Position numbers and translations under genes: made by a program. Of a stretch of DNA of 64,000 nt, positions 28,165 through 40,400 are shown one piece after another. Source of the DNA: Ciona intestinalis (Eukaryota; Chordata; Ascidiacea; Phlebobranchia; Cionidae). Where the stretch lies: assembly GCF_000224145.3 (NCBI RefSeq), contig NC_020174.2:5099117-5163116 (forward strand), in the 5' to 3' direction. The notes under the pieces are model-generated. The model worked only from the letters and a program-made list of their open reading frames with translations. It had not been told where the DNA came from and did not search any database. Within the stretch, counting starts at the first letter, position 1; each line of letters starts with the position of its first letter.

Positions 28165-29142
28165 TTATCTTCGTTTCAGTTCTCTCATTTCTTTAGGTAC
28201 AACCAGATATTTCTGTGCAACTCTCAAAGCAGGTGAATAACCATCTGCGTATGAATTATCTTCAAATAAAACCGAATAATCCTCATGAGCTGTGGTTGGT
28301 TGTTTACTGATTACTGCTCGATAAAAACATGTTGTTTGCGGGTAGAGTGCCATGACAAGAGCTCCTTTAGGGAACAATGCCTCCGGATCCGTCTCAGGAT
28401 TTGCTTTCCATTGAGCCAGAGGAACAACCCTTCTTTTGCTCAACACATGATGCTCCCTCCCTTCTTCATCTATATCATCAACTTCATACTTTTGCAATGA
28501 AGAGTTAAATGAGACAACTTCAGCTAATATCCATTGCTCTTCTGCTTCATCTGTTCTAACTCTCGCAGCCACTTTGTCTCCTGGCTTCGCGATGTAGTCA
28601 GGTCCAGCACTGACAGCACCACATAATGGGGGAACTTTTTCATTTGGCTTTCCAATCCATAGCGGCAGTGTTTGTGCGGATTTCTGCAGCATGCTCATCA
28701 ATACACCACGCCTCATACTTTTCCTTGGTTGATCATCCAGTGGGTTATAACTTGATAATCTTGCGGCAATTCGCTTTTCTTCCTGAAGAGCTTTGATTTT
28801 GGCAATAATATCAAGTCCCTTCTTTAGAAGATCACATTCTACATCTGCATCATCAAGAGCCACACTGTACAGGTTCCTTAACTTTTGCTTAAAATACGTC
28901 GAAAGCTTTGCCTCCCCTTGCATTTTTTCATGCGTCTTTCCAATAGTTTCCAAATTATTATTGCCTTCTTCTCTTTGTTTTTGAGTGTCTTTTATTATAT
29001 CATGAAGTTCAGACAGGAGTTCTTGCACTCGGTTTTCGCATTCTACAAACGTCAATTGATTGTTGTTGGTATTAGAAGAGACTGAGGCAGTTGCAGAAGT
29101 AGGTGAACCTCCACTACCATCCTGCTTCACCCGTCTTAACAT
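28165..29142 (-). CDS. SGF29: SAGA-associated factor 29 (tandem Tudor H3K4me reader)
   Basis: Subunit of the SAGA acetyltransferase complex that binds methylated H3K4. It is an uninterrupted 325-codon frame, slightly longer than human SGF29 (293) because of an N-terminal extension. An N-terminal coiled-coil (about 30-135) contains IGKTHEKMQGEAKLS. Then RKSMRRGVLMSMLQKSAQTL and PLWIGKP, and a C-terminal tandem Tudor region (about 185-325) with RPGDKVAAR-like KPGDKVAARV, YEVDDIDEEGREHH, LYPQTTCFYRAV and LFEDNSYADGYSPALRVAQK. The acidic and aromatic residues known to form the methyl-lysine pocket in the human protein are present. The absence of introns stands out against its neighbours. It may be the upstream member of an operon with ARPC5. 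Confidence 0.95.
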   Translation of the reverse strand: MLRRVKQDGSGGSPTSATASVSSNTNNNQLTFVECENRVQELLSELHDIIKDTQKQREEGNNNLETIGKTHEKMQGEAKLSTYFKQKLRNLYSVALDDADVECDLLKKGLDIIAKIKALQEEKRIAARLSSYNPLDDQPRKSMRRGVLMSMLQKSAQTLPLWIGKPNEKVPPLCGAVSAGPDYIAKPGDKVAARVRTDEAEEQWILAEVVSFNSSLQKYEVDDIDEEGREHHVLSKRRVVPLAQWKANPETDPEALFPKGALVMALYPQTTCFYRAVISKQPTTAHEDYSVLFEDNSYADGYSPALRVAQKYLVVPKEMRELKRR

Positions 29143-29777
29143 GATTCTACATATAAATATGGTAATATATTAAAACATTGTTTAGCTTAAATTAAAAAAA
29201 TATATAACGATTGCTGTCTGCTGACCATTATATATATATACAACTCAAAATGTATTGACGTGTACATTAAAGGTTACGTTACGATACAGATCGTCCGATA
29301 TTACACTACTATACTATTAAATTTAAACATAAAACAGTATTAATTACACTAAAAAGTAAGTTACGTTGTTACAACATGCTACAATTCTCCGAAATATGTA
29401 TTTTTAGCACTTCAAAACGCCAACGTATTTAACTTAACACACCCTATCGTCACCTGCGTCTGCTGAAGGAAATAGCAAACAATATCTAAATCTAGGAGGC
29501 AGCAGAGGGTGGTTGTAGTGTTGCCGATGGAATATTTCGTGTATCGCTATAAAAAATGTAATACCCTTTTTCGGTTTTTGAACAATCTAAAACGTCTCGA
29601 AAGTTTACAGACCATATTATTCAAATATTTTCAAATAACAAATTAAATAAAAGATATCTGAATTGGAAAAATAGGCATGTTATTTAAGAACGTTTATAAA
29701 AAGGAAACACTGTTGCGGATTCATTGGTTTGTTGGCGAGGTTTGGAACCTTGGCTCCTTTTGAATTGAAGTCTTGAA
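29143..29777. other. Divergent spacer between SGF29 and RPL35
   Basis: About 635 bp between head-to-head genes. A pyrimidine run (CTCCTTTT) about 25 bp before the RPL35 ATG could mark a terminal oligopyrimidine transcription start. No exon or repeat seen. Confidence 0.5.
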
Positions 29778-30710
29778 ATGGTGTGTTTTGTATAAGTTAT
29801 CGTTGTTAATCTATGTTATTATGGTCATATGTCAAAGTTTTCGAACGGAATATCCTTCTATGCTATTGGATGTGTCAGTAAAAACTAATATAGCACAGCA
29901 ATTTGTTAGAAAAACGTAATTTTACGGCTTAGCAGTAGTGGTTAATATTTAAAACAGACAGACATTTTTAGCAGATAGTATAAACTGTTGTACCCACAGG
30001 CTCGTATCAAAGCCAAGGAACTGCGTGGAAAGTCGAAGGACGAGCTGCTTAAGCAGCTAAACGACTTCAAGCAGGAATTATCTACCCTGCGGGTTGCGAA
30101 AGTGACCGGAGGAGCCGCATCAAAGCTCTCAAAAATATGCTTGGTCCGCAAAAGCATCGCTCGTGTCCTCACGGTCATTAACCAGACTCAAAAGGATAAC
30201 TTGAGGAAATTGTTTAAGGTAAGCCATTGATAATCTAATCTATTGTGCATTTAGTATGTGGTTAATATTGCATTATTTTTTCAAAAATATTTTGTTGGTT
30301 ATCATGCCTGCTACTAAATTAGAGATTTTGCTGAATGCGTAACAGTTAGTGTCTTTAAAGAGTGCACAAATCCGATTTACAAAGCTTACCTGTACAGGTA
30401 AAATAAGCGTGACCAGCTTGAGCTTATATATATGCTATACATATCACTAAATAAAGAAACAACTAGGGCCTAGGGTTTTCATTAGTTACCACAAAAACCA
30501 TGCTGTTCGCTGGTGCATATTTTAGAGACATCTATAACAACAAAGATCTGTTTCATGCAGGGAAAGAAACATAAGCCTAAGGATTTACGACCGAAAAAGA
30601 CCAGAGCCCTGCGTCGTCGTTTAAACAAACATGAAGAAAGTTTAAAATCCGTAAAAGCTTTGAAAAAAGCAAGACTCTACCCACAGCGACAGTTTGCAAT
30701 CAAGGCATAA
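29778..30710 (+). CDS. RPL35: Large ribosomal subunit protein L35 (uL29)
   Basis: Ribosomal protein near the peptide exit tunnel. Three exons: 29778-29780 (the ATG alone), 30000-30218 and 30561-30710, giving 123 residues, exactly the usual animal length. The sequence begins [20 protein letters not shown] and ends [10 protein letters not shown]. The first exon call rests on ATG|GTGTGT at 29778 and on a frame that opens right after the acceptor at 29999. Placing the first intron directly after the start codon is common in ribosomal protein genes. AATAAA follows the stop by six bases. No snoRNA could be recognised in either intron. Confidence 0.95.
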
Positions 30711-31311
30711 GGTTCTAATAAACCATTTCGGGATATACGTGTTGTGTTTAATTGTCTATAACAGAAAGGGTTTGTTATATTAGATCAATTACCTTTTTTA
30801 TGTCAAAACAGAATGTTGAACTAATAAATGTAAAGTGTTTCGAAGTATTTTAGTAAAGCCAGTTTAAAAGTAGTTAATAGTAGTAAGCTGGTAGCTGTCA
30901 AGTTTGGTGTTAATGTTGGAAAAACCGACCAACGAATAGGAATTACGTTAATTTAGCATGATGGGTAGAGTTGATCAATAAATTTGAAAAGGTGCCCAAG
31001 AATAAGTACAGTGAAAAAAAGTGAAACAACTCACTTACACCACACAGCATTTCAGCAAAAGTTTGAACATTAAGTGCACAACACAAATTACATCTGTATT
31101 CCTAGTTTACAGTTTGGTGATACGTTGCATGTTCAATATAGCACCAACAACATAAATATGGCAATCGCAAATTGTCAATAAATTTTTCGCTTGGTCAGGT
31201 ACTAAATAAAATCACTGATAAATGTGCAAGAAAAGGAGTCAATCAATCCACCAGTTCTTCAGCTAAAATAAATGCATAAACATTGTCTCTTTGGGAAAAT
31301 GTTGCACTTTT
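30711..31311. other. Convergent spacer, 3' ends of RPL35 and DOLPP1
   Basis: About 600 bp of AT-rich sequence between two converging genes. AATAAA at 30717-30722 serves RPL35. No exon seen. Confidence 0.5.
30717..30722 (+). promoter_or_regulatory. Polyadenylation signal of RPL35
   Basis: AATAAA beginning seven bases after the stop codon, consistent with the very short 3' ends typical of ribosomal protein genes. Confidence 0.6.
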
Positions 31312-33448
31312 TCACTGAAGCTTGTTGCTTGACATTTTTCTTGAACGTGAACTATAAGAAAACAAGATATTAAAAGTGATGCATTTGCACCCAAACATGT
31401 GTTACTTGGCTTAATGTGAGTTATTACTAGTTTGTTGCTTAAACAGCTTAATGTATTTTAACAAGACAAATAAGAAGGCAAGAGTTGTTACCGTGATTCT
31501 TGTCTTGAGGTTGTGTATTCAAACCACATAATATTTGGAATTAGTGTTGAATCTCTTATCATAAAAAATTCACAAACTCTCCATGTTACAACAAATGGGA
31601 AGAAAGGAGTAAGAAGAATCTGAAACAAAGGTGAAATATTGAATTAATACAAAAGAAGGTGCAAGATATGCTTCCTGCATTGGGTCTCTTTTGTAGATTT
31701 TTTTCAACAGACTTTAGTTACTCCTTTTTTAATTTGTTATTTATACCTGCAAAAAAAATAAAAATTACGTATAGTTCAAATCAAATGTAACCAACAATAT
31801 AAGCATGAATCTACAAATTAATGAGGATTTTGAACAATTTGCACCATGTGTAGTTTTAACCATTTGAAAACAAGCGGGATAAGAAAGGGAAAGTTTAAAA
31901 TCCTTGCTACTTTTAAGTAATAAGAAATTTAATATTAGGAATACATGTAAACTAAAATCAAAATCCAAAAAATAAGAAATTAACCGAATATGCTACCTGT
32001 GCTACGGCAAACCAGGAGAGGCCAAGCATGGTACCAAATATGCAACCCCACACAATTTGATTGACAGTATGATAGAGAAGATACACCCTGCTGTATGAGA
32101 CCACACACCCAGCAATAACGCACAGGGCAGACATACAATGTTTCCACATTAGATCCAAAGTTGTGTTGTTGTTATGAGATCTGGATTGAATAAATGAATG
32201 AAACTTGCTTTAGGCCAAAAAATGACANNNNNNNNNNNNNNNNNNNNNNNNNNNNNNNNNNNNNNNNNNNNNNNNNNTTGTGCCAGCTTACGAGTTACCA
32301 TGTATGTTACTTTGTGAGTGATTATTTGTTTTTTGGGAATTTTTCTTTTTTTTATGTATGGCTGATAATTTGGACAACCCATTAGTGACCACTGGGTTGG
32401 AGCAATTGTCGTTAAGTGTCTTGCAAGTTTAAACTTAGAATATCAACTATTTATAGATGTGATACAGTGCTGAAAATTATTTGTATCAAACAACATACTG
32501 GCACTGCAATAATGCTATACTGGCTGCTGCCTGTTGCCTAAGAAAACTTACATTTGTATTAAAAACCAATGCGTATAGACACAATATAAATAATGGCAAG
32601 TGCATATGGACATTATACATAATTACCTGATGTAAATAAACAGGATTAGGTATGTGAAGAAAAACCATGAGAATTGTGAATGCGATGAAGGCCAACCATG
32701 CTTCACGTTTAAGGTGGTGTGCCCAGAATCTGGACGAGGTTCTTGTACTATGTGTTTTACAATGTAGTTCACCATTTCATTAAGAAATATTCCAATAAAA
32801 AAGACAATCTAAAAGAAAGAAAGAGTGTAACTTGCTTTATCCTCGCGTGGCTAGAAAACGGCAGACGGTAATATAACACGACTGTTTATTACTGCTAATA
32901 CGTTAGAGGCATGTGCGCTAACCAACTGTGCCATGCCGCCGAAAGAAAATACATTATACATGTTACGGTAAATTATTTGTCCCACATTTATTGAAGTTAG
33001 GTACATGTATGTATAAAAAGTTGTTTTATTTCTATATTAAACAAGAAATTGCCTACGCTACATCATTGTCATGTTAAGTACGATATAAAGAGTTTTACTT
33101 AAAAAAACCTGTATGCAACAAATACAAAACTAGCGGGGATATTAAATTAATAACAATGAGGTATTGCATCATCAGAAAGCAACATTTGTAATGAGAAAAT
33201 TAAAGGTTCAACTTACTGTGTGAATTTCTCTTCTAAAATAAATATGTGTGAGAAACCCACTTAAAACAACAAATGGAAAAAGACTGGTCCATGCGAGAAA
33301 CTTTCCAAATTGGTCGCCTGCAAATATATATTATGATGTGAAATGCAATTTTTAAAACGAATTGTATAGAAAATATGACACTACCTTTTTCATATTCAAC
33401 ATGCGTAAATGACACAGGGGTCCAAACGATGTCTAAGAAGTTTGACAT
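31312..33448 (-). CDS. DOLPP1: Dolichyl-diphosphatase 1
   Basis: ER membrane PAP2-type phosphatase that recycles dolichyl diphosphate after N-glycosylation. Six exons: 33448-33385, 33317-33217, 32808-32627, 32180-31997, 31619-31492 and 31351-31312, giving 232 residues (human 238). All three PAP2 motifs are present: KHIVQEPRP, PSSHSQF and SRVYLLYH. The start is MSNFLDIVWTPVSFTHVEY and the C-terminus SRKMSSNKLQ matches the human end. Hydrophobic segments fit a four-pass membrane protein. A 50-N gap lies in intron 3 and does not touch coding sequence. Shares a divergent 500-bp spacer with PAK1IP1. Confidence 0.95.
32228..32277. other. Assembly gap (50 N)
   Basis: Fixed-length run of N inside DOLPP1 intron 3. 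A SINE begins directly to its right, so an unresolved repeat probably caused it. Confidence 0.99.
32278..32430 (-). repeat. tRNA-derived SINE, reversed, cut by the gap
   Basis: Has GCTTACGAGTTACCATGTAT, GGCTGATAATTTGGACAACC and CATTAGTGACCACTGGGTTG, the landmarks seen at 35880 and 43900. Confidence 0.65.
32830..32945 (-). repeat. SINE piece, reversed, in DOLPP1 intron 2
   Basis: TTGCTTTATCCTCGCGTGGC followed by ATATAACACGACTG and, at the end, GTGCGCTAACCAACTGTGCC, the reversed tRNA-like head. Confidence 0.6.
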
Positions 33449-33949
33449 CTTTACCGATCAAAAAGTTAAACTTTAATATTGCAAATACCAAAACCATTTG
33501 CCGCCTACTACAAACTATAGAACCAAACAAACAAGAGAAACTCGAAATCGACTTTCTGAAATTTCTTATGTGGCGGAATGCCAACTTGCATATTTAGGTG
33601 AGGTCTCAAAATTAACAAAATAAAAACCCGATTATTCGTCATTACTGGTTAATTATATTGAATTAAACTTTTTTCAGATTCATCATTTAAACAAATTGTT
33701 TAGTTAAAAACAAGAAAAGTCTCAATTTATAAGTGATACTGGTTCGTAATTAAAGATTGTAGACATTACCTAACTCACATGTGTTATGTAGCAGAGCACT
33801 TTTGTTTACATTTTATCCTGCTTTGGTCCACTATTAGCGATTACAGCAAAAGTTAAGACACCAAATTAAACATTAATTTCTGTGTTTATAGATTGAACAG
33901 TTAGATCTAATAAGCGTGATACGAATACTTAGAAAGGTTGGTGGAAACA
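33449..33949. other. Divergent spacer between DOLPP1 and PAK1IP1
   Basis: About 500 bp that must hold both promoters. No named element or exon seen. Confidence 0.5.
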
Positions 33950-36176
33950 ATGTTTAAAATCGTTGTCGGGTGCTACGAACAATTAGTGATCGGATATACT
34001 GTAAACATAAAAAAAGGGGAGGACGAAGATTTGACGCTGACATACGAAACAAGCTTCACAGATCATGCACAAACAGGTTGCATTAAATGTTTGACATCTG
34101 GGAAATCGTATGTTGCAGCTGGTTCCACTGACGAAACGATTTGTTTGTACGATTTAAACGAAGGGAAAGAGCTTTGGATTCTTACAGGTTGGCGATGTAA
34201 CTTTATATTTAACCCTTAATGGCTCGTTATCATTACTATAAGGTTGTCATATATTTTGGATTAGCCACAGAATTGACTGCAGCGATTCAGAGATAGTACT
34301 AAGTACGAAAACTGTCCATTCATAATATTGTTCTATGATAGAATTAGTGTATACTGTCATTGATGATCGTTTACTTTTTTGAACAGGAATATACACCAAC
34401 CATCGGCAAACAAAAATACTGCAAAAATCCCAATGCAAATCTGCATAATGTGTAATGTTTAACGCGGATACACCTGGGGTAAAACCTCTTATTGCATTCT
34501 ATAACACATATTTGTTTTAAACAGGGTCATGAAGGACCAGTTAATCAAGTTATTTTCCCGGATAAGCAGCGTCTTATAAGTTGCAGTGATGATGGAACAA
34601 TATCTGTTTGGGAGGCTCAACCATCAGGAAACATGATAAAGTCATTAAAAGGCATGTTTAGTTTAACTGCTATTATACATCACAGCAGATCATGTAACAC
34701 CTTTCAGTCCAACTACAGGTCATAAAGGCCCAGTTAAACGTCACTAGCTGTTCACCCATCCGGGAAACTTGGGATGTCAGTTTCGCCCAAAGATGGGACA
34801 CTAAGGACATGGAATTTACTCACAAGCAGATCTGTGTATGTTAAAAATATAAAGAAAGAAAGCCAAATTGAATTTATAAGGTGAATATAAGAATAAACAT
34901 ACTACACCATTGACCTATCTAAGATATGCTTGAATTCTGTTNTATGAAAACATAATGTAACAAACTAATCAACAATGTCTTATATACAACTTTACAGGTG
35001 GTCTCCGGATGGAAAATATTACATTTCTGCTTCTCCTAAACAGCTGAATATATTTGAACTTGAGAATGCCGAATGTGTGTGTGAATGTGACTTTGATATC
35101 CCAGTTCTTACCATTGAGTTTCTACCACTTAATCAAACTCAAATGAATCGAATTGTGGTGGGCGATAATGGTGGAAATATATCACTTTACGAAATACCAT
35201 CTGGAAAAAAGCTTTTAAGCTACAAGGTTTGTATTGTGTCTATTGTCTGGTTTACAACCTATTAAAATATTTGTTGTAACTTGTAAAGGAGGTGTATGAA
35301 ACCCCTGCCACGCAAAGATGAATAACTTATTTATATATTCAGGCACATGAGAACAGAGTCAAATGCGTTAGCCCAATGGTCACCCCAGAAGACATTATAC
35401 TTAATGGAACATGGCTAGTGACAGCTTCTTCCGATGAATGTGTTAAAGTATGGGATGTTTCAAACTCTGAACTTGATCAAGAAAAAACACCAAGTAAGCA
35501 TACAGTTTCAATGCTGCATGATTAACTATGTCTTTGTTTTTAACGTAATTGACCATAAATCACCCACTAAGTTACATACTTGTTAACTCGTAAGCTGACA
35601 CGAGGTATATGAAACTGAACACTTGTGTTATAACGTCTGCCGTTTTCTGGCCATGCAAGGATAAAGCAAGTTACATTCAAATAGATGCAAACTAATATTA
35701 ACCCTTGTATCTATAGACTGCTTGCTGACCATACCCACAGGAGCTAGACTGACCTGCGTTACAGTGTGGCCGAAAACTGAACCAAGACTTCCTGCGTCAA
35801 CTGAAAGTTTAGACACAAGTGAATCAGCTACAGAAAGTAAGTTGAGTGAATGGATGTAACTTTCTGTATGCTTGTGTGGTAATGATTATTGTATAGCTGA
35901 CAATTTAGACAAGACATTAGTGACCACTTGGTTGGAGCAATCGTCGTTAAATGTTTGCCCAAGGACACTCACGCCCACAATGATAGCAGCGGCAAACCTT
36001 GAAGTTGAACCCATAACTTCTGCGTTAGAGGCAGACATGCTAATTAAATGTTTCGCAGCGCCGGAGTTGCTGATTAAAAACCAATACAAACGTTTTAAAC
36101 ATCACATGTTTATTTAGAGAAAACAGCAAAAAGAAGAAGAAAGCGAAAAAATTCGGCAAAGCGGAATCCAAGCTGA
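33950..36176 (+). CDS. PAK1IP1: PAK1-interacting protein 1 (WD40 ribosome-biogenesis factor)
   Basis: Nucleolar WD40 protein related to yeast Mak11, needed for 60S subunit assembly. Seven exons: 33950-34187, 34525-34651, 34719-34880, 34998-35226, 35343-35493, 35717-35836 and 36118-36176. It starts MFKIVVGCYEQL like the family. WD blades include STDETICLYDL, SCSDDGTISVWEA, SPKDGTLRTWNLL and TASSDECVKVWDV, with AHENRVKCV between. The tail is basic (KKTAKRRRKRKNSAKRNPS), as in the human protein. Anomalies: the exon 1/exon 2 junction is one base out of phase (an extra G after the acceptor at 34524). Exon 3 has two bases too many, or one too few, at 34736-34737, between HKGPV and TSLAVHPSGKLG, so the literal frame stops. 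An N at 34942 shows local low quality. Intron 2 appears to start with GC. Confidence 0.9.
34652..34718 (+). other. Probable GC-AG intron in PAK1IP1
   Basis: The exon ends AAAAG and the next bases are GCATGT, with a normal TACAG at 34714-34718. No GT near the boundary keeps the conserved SLKGHKGPV join in frame. A sequencing error in GT cannot be excluded. Confidence 0.5.
35555..35692 (+). repeat. SINE tail-type repeat in PAK1IP1 intron 5
   Basis: ATCACCCACTAAGTTACATA, GTTAACTCGTAAGCTGACAC, TGTGTTATAACGTCTGCCG and GGATAAAGCAAGTTACATTC in order, the cleanest tail copy in the window. Confidence 0.7.
35880..36066 (-). repeat. tRNA-derived SINE, reversed, in PAK1IP1 intron 6
   Basis: AGCTGACAATTTAGACAAGA, TTAGTGACCACTTGGTTGGA, then the reversed tRNA-like head with ACATGCTAATTAAATG. 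It ends 51 bp before the last exon. Confidence 0.7.
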
Positions 36177-37425
36177 TATTGAAGCAAGTTGTGGCAATGT
36201 GTTTGTCAATAAATCTGTGTTTATATATTTGGGGTGATTATTTTATTTGAACAGTGGTTTCTCAGTAGATGGTTAAAAATGGTTGTGTAACAAAAGTATT
36301 GGAAAATTTAAACCCCTTTAAATATTACCTAAAAAAATAAGGCTGGCTGTATAGGTTTATTTACACCTATCTTATGCTGTACATTTTAAACCATAATAAA
36401 TATGCACCTGGGAAAAATCCGGTGTGACGCATCATGAATTATCCAAAACAAATACACAAAATAATAACTAGTATATGCAAATTTAATCCAATTTTTAATT
36501 GGGTAGGAAAACTTTGTTGTATTGCAGAAAACAAGCTTAGCTTATGGAACTATTAAAACATAACACATTGCAATCTAACGTTATCACAGTCCGGAAGCAA
36601 ATAAAGATAAAAACCACGATTATACAGTTCGTACACATCAATTTATAATGATACATCAATTTAAAGTGAATAAACAAAAAGATGTGATATCTTTTAGAAA
36701 TCATTAAAAACATCTAAATATCTAAACCAAATGTTGATTAATTAATTGTTCTATGTTGTTAAAAACCATATTAGGACAAACACTTTTTTAACCAACAAAC
36801 TATAAAGGTATATAAAGTCTATCTCATGCTAATTTTGATTAAATAGAAGTAAAGCAACAATTTTTGAGACTATTTAAAAAAAACATGATAATATTATTGT
36901 ATTGTTGCTGTTTAAAGAAGAAGAATCTACTGTAAGGTGGTTGGCTGCATGCAAATTTTAAGTGTGAATAAAGGAACTATTAAGAGATAAAAATACAAGC
37001 AAGTTTTAAGTGTAAATAAAAGGATAAAAATACAACTGTGGGTTTGTGGCAATGCAAATGTATGTAAACATTAACTATTTATAACGTGTGTAAAATACTT
37101 AGGTAAAATATTCATTGTGTTTTGTAGTATTATTGCATGACACATCGGGTGTTGGAACTTGGCATTGATCCAATCCCTTCTATTTTCGGTTTCTACAAAA
37201 TTAAAAGTAACCATGTACCATAAATAACTTTACAAATTATTATTTACAATATGCCTGGTAGCAGAAGTAACAGAAACTAATATATACTCTGTTTTTTTAT
37301 AAAAAGGATATATTAACAATGGGGTCATATGATCTGCTATAAAAAAATATACAAACTCACTATTAATTAAACATCGTGGTTGGTGAACTTAACAAACAGA
37401 AAGTTAAAAACTTAGCAAAACAAGA
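36177..37425. other. Convergent spacer between PAK1IP1 and the NLR gene
   Basis: About 1.25 kb of AT-rich sequence. AATAAA at 36208-36213 suits PAK1IP1. No exon seen. Confidence 0.5.
36208..36213 (+). promoter_or_regulatory. Polyadenylation signal of PAK1IP1
   Basis: AATAAA 32 bases after the stop codon, followed by a TG-rich stretch. Confidence 0.55.
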
Positions 37426-40400
37426 TCACCAATACATTATGCTCACCGGTGATGGCAAGGCTTGGTATTTCTCTTTAATAAACTTGATTTTGTGCTCGGG
37501 AATGTTTGATTGACTCAAGTTCAAGGAGCGGACACCGCATAAACCATGAGCCAACGCAGTTGCTCCGTTTCCAATTTTGTTTGCGCCAATGTTGATGGAT
37601 TCAAGCTGAAAATTAATGTTCATTTTTAGTTTAAGTTTTCAGTTCTGGACACTGAGTTGGTAATTACCAGCGTAGTTGTAAATTGTTGGCAATTTTATGC
37701 TGATAACATGAAATAAAAACCAGCAAACTTAAATACGTGGTAACTCATAAGCAAGCACAAGGTGTAAAAAACAGGACACCCACCTAACAATGAATGTCAA
37801 TGTCCTATGCAAGGATAAATAGGTTATATTCATTCTTTATACAAACACATAAATTTTAATAGTTAAACATAAAACTCACTGGAACGCTGAGTTTCTGCAA
37901 AGCTTGCCCAAGTTCGGTGGCACCAACTTCAGTGAAACCACAATCCCACAAACCAACTTTCCTCATGTTTGAAAGACCATCAAGAAGTTTTACTCAACCC
38001 TTCATCTTGTATCTTGTTACAACTGATGTTAAAGTGTTCCATCTAAAAATATATTTAAGAGAATTAGAAACAGTCAAAGTTAAGAGACACATTATCAAAC
38101 GGGAAAATCTGATGCTTTGCTGCACTTAGGATTTTTTACTGAAGTGATTCGATTTTACATTTTTTAGAGATTGTTTTATTTCCTAGAAGGAGGCACTTCC
38201 TTAAAAGTTATAACCCACCCTTTGATAAATAAAAAAAAACCAGTCGTGATAATAAGCTAAAAAGTGAAGCAATACGGAAGGTGAGTGTTATGTTAAAGCT
38301 TATGGTTTCAAATAAATCTCACAGGTGTTTGCAAATTAGCTGCATAATCTCCAAAGGTCTCTGCCCCTTTTGGACCGATGCCACATCTTTCTAACAACAA
38401 CTCCTTAAAGTGATCCAGATGAGGAGCGAGTTTGGAGGCTCCGAGATCACCAATAGGATTGTCTTGTAGGTTTAAAGACGATATCTAGACAACAATAACA
38501 AAAACATTGATTAAAATTAAAAGTGATAGTTTAAAAAATAATTTTATAATTGTAGTAGCAGGCTTAAACATCTGATGAGATCCATGCTGTTTCCTGTTAA
38601 TCTCTCATTACTTCTCAAACCATTTTGTTGTCCCCTATAAAATCCAAAGCTGTCTTTATGTTGTCCCTTTAAGTTGTATGTTTCTGTCCCCTTTTAACTC
38701 CTTAACTTTGTCCCCATTGTTTTTTGTATATATGTTTTCCACGTTTTATTTTATGAGTATATAACCTAAGCCTTGTGGGGTTTTTGGTTTCATTACAATT
38801 ATGTGCTTCTTGTGTCAACCTCTTTTTGAACTGAGTGACCTTGAAACTTTCGCATGTCAACTCTGACCTAAATCTCAAGTCCAATAACATATCATGCTGC
38901 AGGATCAACGAAGTAAAATGGAAAAGTACTGTATGTATAATACAGTCACCAAAGTTATAATTTATTAAACCTTAAAGCCAGTAATGCAATCTGTTTGTTT
39001 AAACCAACACATTACAAATAACAACACTATATACAATGTCAACTTACAGGACACCGAAGACCTTCTGCCAGATAGCCAGCTCCTACACCATTAATGTCAC
39101 AACCGATTAGTTTAGCACCCTCAATGTTGGAAATACACTTTGCAAAGTGTTTGGCACCAGTTTCACTTATTTTGGTGTGGCTGAAATTGACAGCTGGGAT
39201 CTGGAGAAAGAGAATTATAAATTAAATTGCTGATGTTGTGTTTTTATGATATAGGTCTATCGTTTTCAATTAATTCATTTAAGCAATAAAAGCACAAAGG
39301 TATAAACTACAAAACATAAATCCTTTTCATCTATTCACATACGATAATGAAGATTGGTGTAATTAGGAATAGAGGATGCAGTTATCAAACACAAGTAAAA
39401 TATTGGTGGATAAAGTTTATCCGCAGTGCGCGTTTTGTTTTGTATTGTCCTTTACTTCTAAAGTTTTTTTTATTTCAGCGGGTCCGGAATAATTTGCAAG
39501 GATTTGCTGTCAATTTATTTTCAAAACATTTACCTTATTTTGGGATTTAGTGATTGCTTCTGTTAAACTTTGAAGATGGTTATCCGACAGATCCCATAGT
39601 TCAAGCGTCAACGCATCTAATCCACCAGCAATACATTCATTAAGATCTTTCACCACAGCGTCAGTTACTGGCGATTTACTCGCATGGAACTGGCTCACCT
39701 TGTAAAGGAGGTGATATAGTTGGATGGGGAACACAGAAGCTTTAGCACATTATATCTAAAAATCCTGATTGTGTTTAAAACAATTAACAAAGGTCTATAG
39801 GAATCGTGAAGCTATGGTTTTATAATTCTTTGAATGTTCTTAGTTTACTACCAAATGGAACTAGAAAATAGAATAAAAAAGTGCCCAATCTTCCCCCACC
39901 CTACTATATGTTTTAACTTTAATTACAAACTTATTAAGAGACCACAAAAAATTCAATAACAAAACTTACTTTGATGTTTCTACATTCCTTTATGCCATTT
40001 AACAACGTGCTTAGAGCGTTGTCACCAAATCTGATGTTAGAGAACTCAGTTCCCAAATTGAGCTTGTGTGTTCCATATAGGTTTTGCAGAAAGAAAGCCA
40101 AGCTTGCGGCATCACTGGGCAAGAGTAAGCCCGATATGTTCAATGAATCGGGGATGGTTGTAGAACAAACTGCGCTGGTGATTTCTGGGTTGTTGGCTTC
40201 GTACAACCAACCGCAGACCTGCAGTAGCTTAGGAGTTTCAACGCTGTCGTTCACAAAAACTTGTTGAAAATTGGACATCGCCATTTCAATCAGAATCTTC
40301 TTTTTGGCTTCATAATCAGTGACTTGATGGTAGGATGGTATTTGGCTTACTTCATCAAATACAGTTCTGTTGCACATGCCAAACATGAATTGTGTAACAA

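Noticed and set aside
29781-30560. snoRNA in RPL35 introns
   Set aside because: No convincing C/D boxes or H/ACA pair with paired stems could be seen, although such introns often host snoRNAs.
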